Shown here piece by piece: positions 58,981 to 64,000 of a stretch of 64,000 nucleotides of DNA. This stretch comes from Lepus europaeus (lineage: Eukaryota > Chordata > Mammalia > Lagomorpha > Leporidae). The notes below the pieces were generated by a model. The model did no database searches and was not told the origin of the DNA. It saw only the letters and a program-made list of their open reading frames with translations. The stretch spans positions 19,437,218-19,501,217 of the forward strand of contig NC_084850.1 of NCBI RefSeq assembly GCF_033115175.1, in the 5' to 3' direction. The position numbers and the translations under genes were made by a program. Numbering within the stretch: position 1 is the stretch's first letter; every line of letters starts with the position of its first letter.

Positions 58981-59430
58981 TTTTTTTTAAAAAAAAGCAC
59001 TTATTTATTTATTTATTTGATTACTTATTTATTTGAAAGGTAGAGAGAGAGGGAAAGGGACAGGGAGATGGAGAGCTAGTGGGAGTGAGAGAGATCTTCC
59101 ATTTGCTGGTTCGCTACCCAAGTGTCTGCAACAGCTGGGACCAGACCAGGCTAAAGCCAGGAACCTGGAACTCTATTTTGGTCTCCTGTGTGGGTGGCAG
59201 GGGCTCAGGTAATGATTGTATCATCTTCTGCCTCCCAGGGACATTAGCAGGAAGCTGCATGAGAAACATACAGTAACTGGACTTAAATCGGTCAGCAAAT
59301 GATTTGCTTTTTAAGGCAGCAAATGATGGCAAGTACTTGGGCCCCTGCCACCCCTGTGGGATATACGGGATAAAGGATGCAGGCATCCTAAGTGGCAGCT
59401 TAAGTGACTGTGTCACAATGTCCACCCACC
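58981..59430 (-). mobile_element. Older CSINE
   Basis: Reverse-oriented and longer than the young subtypes, from the T-run and TTATTTATTTATTTGA to GTCACAATGTCCACCC. Confidence 0.8.
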
Positions 59431-59439
59431 ACTTTTTTT

Positions 59440-59990
59440 AAATCTGCAGTTTACATAGTACCTGCTGTGGGCTAGAAGTTATACATCTATCCTCTCCAAC
59501 TTTTACAATTCTCAGAGTAGATGTTATTATCCCCATTTTACAGTTGAGCAAACAGGAGTTTAGAGAAAGCACAATAAACTGCCCAGGCCACATAGCAGGG
59601 TAGAAGCAGGCTGGCCTCTTTTCTTTTCTTTTTTTTTAAAAGATTTATCTGTTTGCTTAAAAGTCAGTTACACAGAGAGAAAGGAAGAGACTCAGAGAGA
59701 GCTTCCATTTGCTATTTCACTCCCCAAATGCTGCAATAGTCAGGCTGAGCCAGGCTAGTTTGATGCCAGGAGCAGGAGCTTCATCTGAGTCTCCCACATG
59801 GGTGACAGGAGCCCAAACACTTGGGTCATCTTCTACTGCCTTTTGCAGGCCATTAGCAAGGAGGTGGATTGGAAACGGAGCAGGTAGGACTCACACTAGG
59901 GCTCAGATGAGATGCTGGCATTGCAGGCAGCGGCTTTACCCCCTATGCCACAACGCCAGCCAGAGCTGACCTTTGAACCCATGTCTATGT
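59440..59990 (+). repeat. MIR SINE split by a CSINE
   Basis: CCCCATTTTACAGTTGAGCAAACAGG...CCCAGGCCACATAGCAGGG, interrupted, then GAGCTGACCTTTGAACCCATG. Confidence 0.75.
59626..59961 (-). mobile_element. CSINE inside MIR
   Basis: Reverse-oriented, TTTTTTTTAAAAGATTTATC to CACAACGCCAGCC. Confidence 0.88.
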
Positions 59991-60679
59991 GTCTCCAATG
60001 TCTGTCTTTAGCCTACCATTGCTTGCTGCCTATTTGGTGGGTCTAATGGTCCCTTCCGTCTATAGGCACCAGTCTCCCTGTTTATTGAATAGGATAGCCC
60101 CTAATCCTGAGCAGGCCTCAAGCCAAAACCCTAAGCTGGCCATCTGGTTTCCTCCAGGGAATGCAGGCAGACCTCTGACCGCTCCCTCAGGGCTTCTTCT
60201 GGAAGCCTCTGGCTGCTGGGTATTGCCTTTGAAAGTCTAGTGCTCTTCACTCAAAATTTCCCGCAATCAGTGCACTGGGCTTGATACAGCTTGCAAGATA
60301 TCTTTACTAACTCCCCCTGAAGCCACAATGGAAAGAGCTCGCTGGACCCTGGGATAAACAGGACCCTGAAGCACACTTGTAGTGCCTTTGAGGAGAGTCT
60401 ACAGAGACCTCAGCTAGGAAAGTTAGAGACAGAGAATGTCGGAGGTAATCATTCAGTCCTATCACCCCAAATGCCTCAGACTGTGGGAAACTACAGGTCC
60501 TGAATAAACCACAACAAGCATTTCTGCTCCTCTTTTCTTCCCCAAACACATGACACAACACTCAAAAGGAAAGCCATCGGCTACTTCTCTGAATCCTTCT
60601 CACAAGCAATTCTCTCAGTTGAACTTAGACCACAGTGGAGGGAACTGTACTCATCTTGAAGGATATTAAAACTGAGAAG
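59991..60679. other. VGLL1 5' flank, nothing recognised
   Basis: Relatively GC-rich non-repeat sequence with short frames only. Confidence 0.45.
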
Positions 60680-60922
60680 TGGGGCAGGCCTTTCACACAA
60701 CAGTTAAGACACCCCTTGGGATGTCTGTGTCCCAGATTGGAGTCCTGGATCTGCTCCCAGTTCCGGCCCCCTGCTAATGCTCCTGGGAAAGCAGCATATG
60801 ATGGCAAGTACTTGGGCCCCTGCCACCCCTGTGGGAGATACGGGTTGAATTCCAGGCCCCTGGCTTTGACAAATCCCAGATCCAAATTTTGTAGATATTT
60901 GAAGAGTGAACCAGCAAATGGA

Positions 60923-60962
<40 letters not shown>

Positions 60963-60995
60963 CTCAAATAGAAAACAATACATAAATAAATAAAG
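60680..60995 (+). mobile_element. Older CSINE
   Basis: GGGGCAGGCCTTTCACACAACAG to CTCTCAAATAGAAAACAATAC. (CT)n lies at 60926-60958. Confidence 0.8.
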
Positions 60996-61216
60996 TGAAA
61001 CAATTCTGAGAACTGGTGTGTGGCTTAGTCCTGAGAGGAACTGAGTCTCACTGCACCTCTGGAGAAACTTGTGCAGCTTCATCGTCAAATGAGTCCTCTA
61101 CAAAGGGTCACCTTTCATTTATGCCTGAATTTTGGGGTGGTCCTGTTTCAAGGAGAAATAAATGTTATGAAGCGGCATCTAAGGGGATACCACTCACAAA
61201 ATATAAAGACACTACA
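60996..61216. other. Short unannotated spacer
   Basis: Nothing recognised. It ends with the left duplication of the next CSINE. Confidence 0.45.
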
Positions 61217-61463
61217 GGGGCCGGCACTGTGGGGTAGCAGGTAAAGCCGCCACCTGCAGTGCTGGCATCCCATCTGGGTACCGGTTCAAGACCCGGCTGC
61301 TCCACTTCTGATCCAGCTCTCTGCTATGGCCTGGGAAAGATGGCCCAAGTGCTTCGGCCCCTGCACCGGCGTGGGAGACCTGGAGGAAGCTCCTGGCTCC
61401 TGGCTTCTAATCGGCACAGCTCCGACCATTGTGGTAATTGGGAAGTGGACCACCAGATTGAAG

Positions 61464-61501
<38 letters not shown>

Positions 61502-61553
61502 CTCCTTCTCTCTCTGTGTAACTCTTTCAAATAAATAAATAAATCTTTTTTTA
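61217..61553 (+). mobile_element. CSINE
   Basis: GGGGCCGGCACTGTGGGGTAGC to CTTTCAAATAAATAAATAAATCTT. The target-site duplication AAAGACACTACA is at 61205-61216 and 61554-61565. Confidence 0.96.
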
Positions 61554-61565
61554 AAAGACACTACA

Positions 61566-62584
61566 TGCTCTAAGTGGACGTGGAAACTTTCCCCAAGCTG
61601 CTGCAAAATGTCCTTGAATACAGAATCCAAAAACAGCAGTTTGGCCTCAACTCTCCCGCAGTCTGCCTGCATGAACGCTTTCCTGCAGTTCTGCAAATTG
61701 ATACCTAGTACCCAGGGGGTCGCATAGGCAGTCAGAGGGCTTGGTTGCCATGAGCTCTTGGATCCCAAGGCCCAAAGGGACCAGATTGTATCTCCCTGGG
61801 AAAAGTATATGATACCCTCCAATTCCATCCCAGTTGAGATTCCATCCCTCCACCCACCTTAAAATTGCCCAATTTCCCCTACCTTAGTTCCGGACCATCA
61901 CCTGAGACAGGGCAAGATCCTAGAGCTGGCAAAGGTGTGTTTGGATAGCCAGAGCTGCCTGGCCTGTTCCAGAGAGGCTCAGTGCTTGCGGAAGCAGAAG
62001 CTGGGCATTTGTACCCTCCCCTTGCTACTTTCTACCCCTCTAGTTGGACTGTATAAAGGCGTTTCCTGCTAGCTATCTATTAAGAATGCAGAAAATGCAC
62101 TCCAACGAGTCAACCTGGTTGGGCACCTACAGGAATGAGGAAAAGGGGTAGCTCTTTTTTAGACAAAAAATCATTCTTTTTGTGTTAAAAAAGCACTTTG
62201 TGATATTGTCTCTTGACCTAGGAGGCCAATTGTCTGAAAACATATACAGGGTCCATAATATCTAAATCATTAAGTATGAGGTTTAGCTCAACCTGATGTC
62301 ACTTCACTCTCAAGAACTGAGAGCCACTTTGAATTACCTTTAGTTTCTTCCTCTCCCTCCATGGAAAGAAATGAAGAGCTCAGAACCCTGCAGCTCCCAT
62401 GGGCTGCAGAAGGAGTGGAGGCTTAAGGCTTCTGTGAATTTGCAATAGACCCCAACAAAAAGTTTAAAGCAGAGTGTCCCAATTCTCATTTTGAAAACCC
62501 TCAGTAATATCTTAGTCAGTGGCACCATCATTCAGGATCCATACCCTGAAGCCATTCCTTTGCTTGTTTCTTACTCTTTTTCAA
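61566..62584. other. Non-repeat region upstream of VGLL1
   Basis: No coding signal. A plus-strand TATA-like GTATAAAGG is at about 62051, but VGLL1 runs on the other strand, so its relevance is doubtful. Confidence 0.45.
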
Positions 62585-63115
62585 CAGTGTTGATCCAATA
62601 AATATGTATTGAACACCCACTATTCTGGGAACTCTGTTCCAGAGTACACAAAACAGACCAAACCTCTGCCTTCACAGAATGAATGCACATACATGTTACA
62701 TGTTTGTGTGTACATACATATATATGCACTATATGTACAATGTCAGCTGGTGATAAGTCCTGTAAAGAGAGTTGAAATGGGGAAGGGGAATTGGACTGAG
62801 TGCTAATGTATAGAGGCTAGTTAAGAAAGAATTCTGCAATAAGGTGACATTTGACCAGAACCCTGAGGGAGAAAGTCATGTGGACTCTTGCTTTCCTGGC
62901 ACCCTAGGGAACACCAAATGCAAAACTATGAGACCCTGCTTAATCTGTTCACAGCACAGTGAAGAGGCCAGTGTGGCTGGAGGGGAGGGAGTGAGGGGAG
63001 AAAGAGACAGGGCCAGATCACATAGGACCTCAATGTCCAGGCTGAAGTCTTTGACTTTTCCTCTAAGTGAAAAGGAGACTCACTGGAGGGCTTGGAAGAA
63101 CACATCAACAAATTC
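62585..63115 (-). repeat. L2 LINE 3' region (minus)
   Basis: CCAATAAATATGTATTGAACACCC, GGTGATAAGTCCTGTAAAGAGAG, AAGGTGACATTTGACCAGAACCC and GAAGAGGCCAGTGTGGCTGG follow L2 order in reverse. Confidence 0.75.
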
Positions 63116-63199
63116 TGAGTGCTCTCTTCTCCAAATGCTTTCTGTTCTGTTCTTTTTTCCACCTCCCCAATGCTTTCCATAGTCTAAGCCGCCAGCAGT

Positions 63200-63840
63200 T
63201 CTTCCCAGGATCACCAGCACAACCCCCTAGCTGGACCCTTTGCTTCCCTCTTTCCGCCCTTTCTAATCCATTCACCTCAAGACAGCCACAGTGATCATTT
63301 TAGAACATGCATACAATCCAATTACTCCTTGTTTAAAAGCTTTTAATAGCTTCTCTTCCTATAACCTTTCCAAGATCATAAACCTCTGGCTCCACCTCCA
63401 TCCTGCTCTCTAGTTATTGTCCCTTCACTCCATGCCCACCCTGCTGACTTCCTGGCTGTTCTTTAAACTGGTTAAATATTCTCTGGTCTTCCCCCTAGCT
63501 AGTCATTATCCCTGCAATGTACATCTCCCAGGCATCCTCATAACTTGTTCACTCACTTCAGTCACTTTTTCTGAGAACATTCTCTTAACTGTTCTATTCA
63601 AAGTAGCAGTCCTTCAAATTCCACCCTGTCACTCCATTTTATGTTTCTTCATAGCATTTTTCATAATATGTATTTATTTGTTTATAAAATGTGAGGAATA
63701 CTTTTTAAAGCTTGTGGAAAATAGAATTAAAATATAAGTTTATTTTGGTTCAAATAATTTTAAGATCCATGTATATGAACGGTAATGCTTGGCATACAGT
63801 GGAGACTCAGCAAATATTTGTTAACTAACCAGATAAAAAG
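63200..63840 (+). repeat. L2 LINE 3' region (plus) with MITE-like insert
   Basis: CCAATTACTCCTTGTTTAAAAG, TCATAGCATTTTTCATAATATGTATTTATTTG and a terminal GGCATACAGTGGAGACTCAGCAAATATTTGTTAA are L2 landmarks. About 63695-63775 resembles the small insert at 37318-37447. Confidence 0.65.
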
Positions 63841-64000
63841 TGAAGGGAGAAAATATTCATAGAAATAAATGTATAATTGCAACAGTGATGAATCAATGCC
63901 TGTAGGGTAAGGAATCCTTAGTTATGGAAAACTGGGTACCCTTCCTGTGGAAACAATGCCTGAGCTGAGATCTGATAGTCTGAGAAGGAGTTAGACAAAC

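Noticed and set aside
56003..64000. VGLL1 5' non-coding exon or intronic microRNA
   Set aside because: I looked for a promoter, a donor paired with the 56003 acceptor and a microRNA hairpin but could not identify any with confidence.
1..64000. CRISPR arrays, operons, prokaryotic signals
   Set aside because: The sequence is clearly mammalian. The regular repeats are microsatellites and SINEs/LINEs.

Overview
The window is mammalian nuclear DNA from a lagomorph, most likely rabbit or a close relative. The diagnosis rests on about twenty lagomorph CSINE (C-repeat) copies, which start near GGCCGGCGC.GTGGC and end in AAATAAATAAATCTT or TGCCTGTCAAAA tails, and on lagomorph-type L1 elements with a G-rich 3' tail. 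The only host gene recognised is VGLL1 (vestigial-like 1, TEAD co-factor) on the minus strand. VGLL1 is X-linked in human, and the heavy L1 load fits an X-chromosomal location.

Layout. Positions 1-33 kb are a stack of nested L1 insertions. An old minus-strand L1 (about 11.64-33.25 kb) is split by later arrivals: a minus L1 3' fragment (11716-17536), itself split by a 5.1 kb composite element (12090-17217); a full-length plus-strand L1 (17724-24872) with a perfect 15-bp target-site duplication; small L1 tails; a 5'-inverted L1 (29464-30834); and many CSINEs. Positions 1-2927 hold a second copy of the composite element. It is followed by a 5'-inverted minus L1 piece and a 5'-truncated plus L1 (4635-8399).

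Positions 33-40.8 kb are intergenic DNA 3' of VGLL1. VGLL1 exons lie at 55761-56002 (start codon and TDU domain), 42756-43175 and 40805-40974 (last exon, eroded). The 12.6 kb intron contains CSINE, MIR, L2 and older L1 copies. Positions 56-64 kb are 5' flank or first intron, again repeat-rich. No 5' non-coding exon was recognised.

Most notable points. (1) A mobile unit carries L1 5'UTR plus ORF1, then about 2.66 kb of endogenous-retrovirus-like sequence exactly where ORF2 should be, then an L1 3' end. Two copies share the internal junction but have different flanks. (2) A full-length L1 is inactivated in ORF2 by a single nonsense codon, three codons before the catalytic Glu43. (3) An antisense ORF in the L1 5'UTR reads out into flanking DNA, as primate ORF0 does. 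(4) VGLL1 has a premature TAG and a lost splice donor in the same exon, predicting a 189-residue protein that keeps the TEAD-binding domain.
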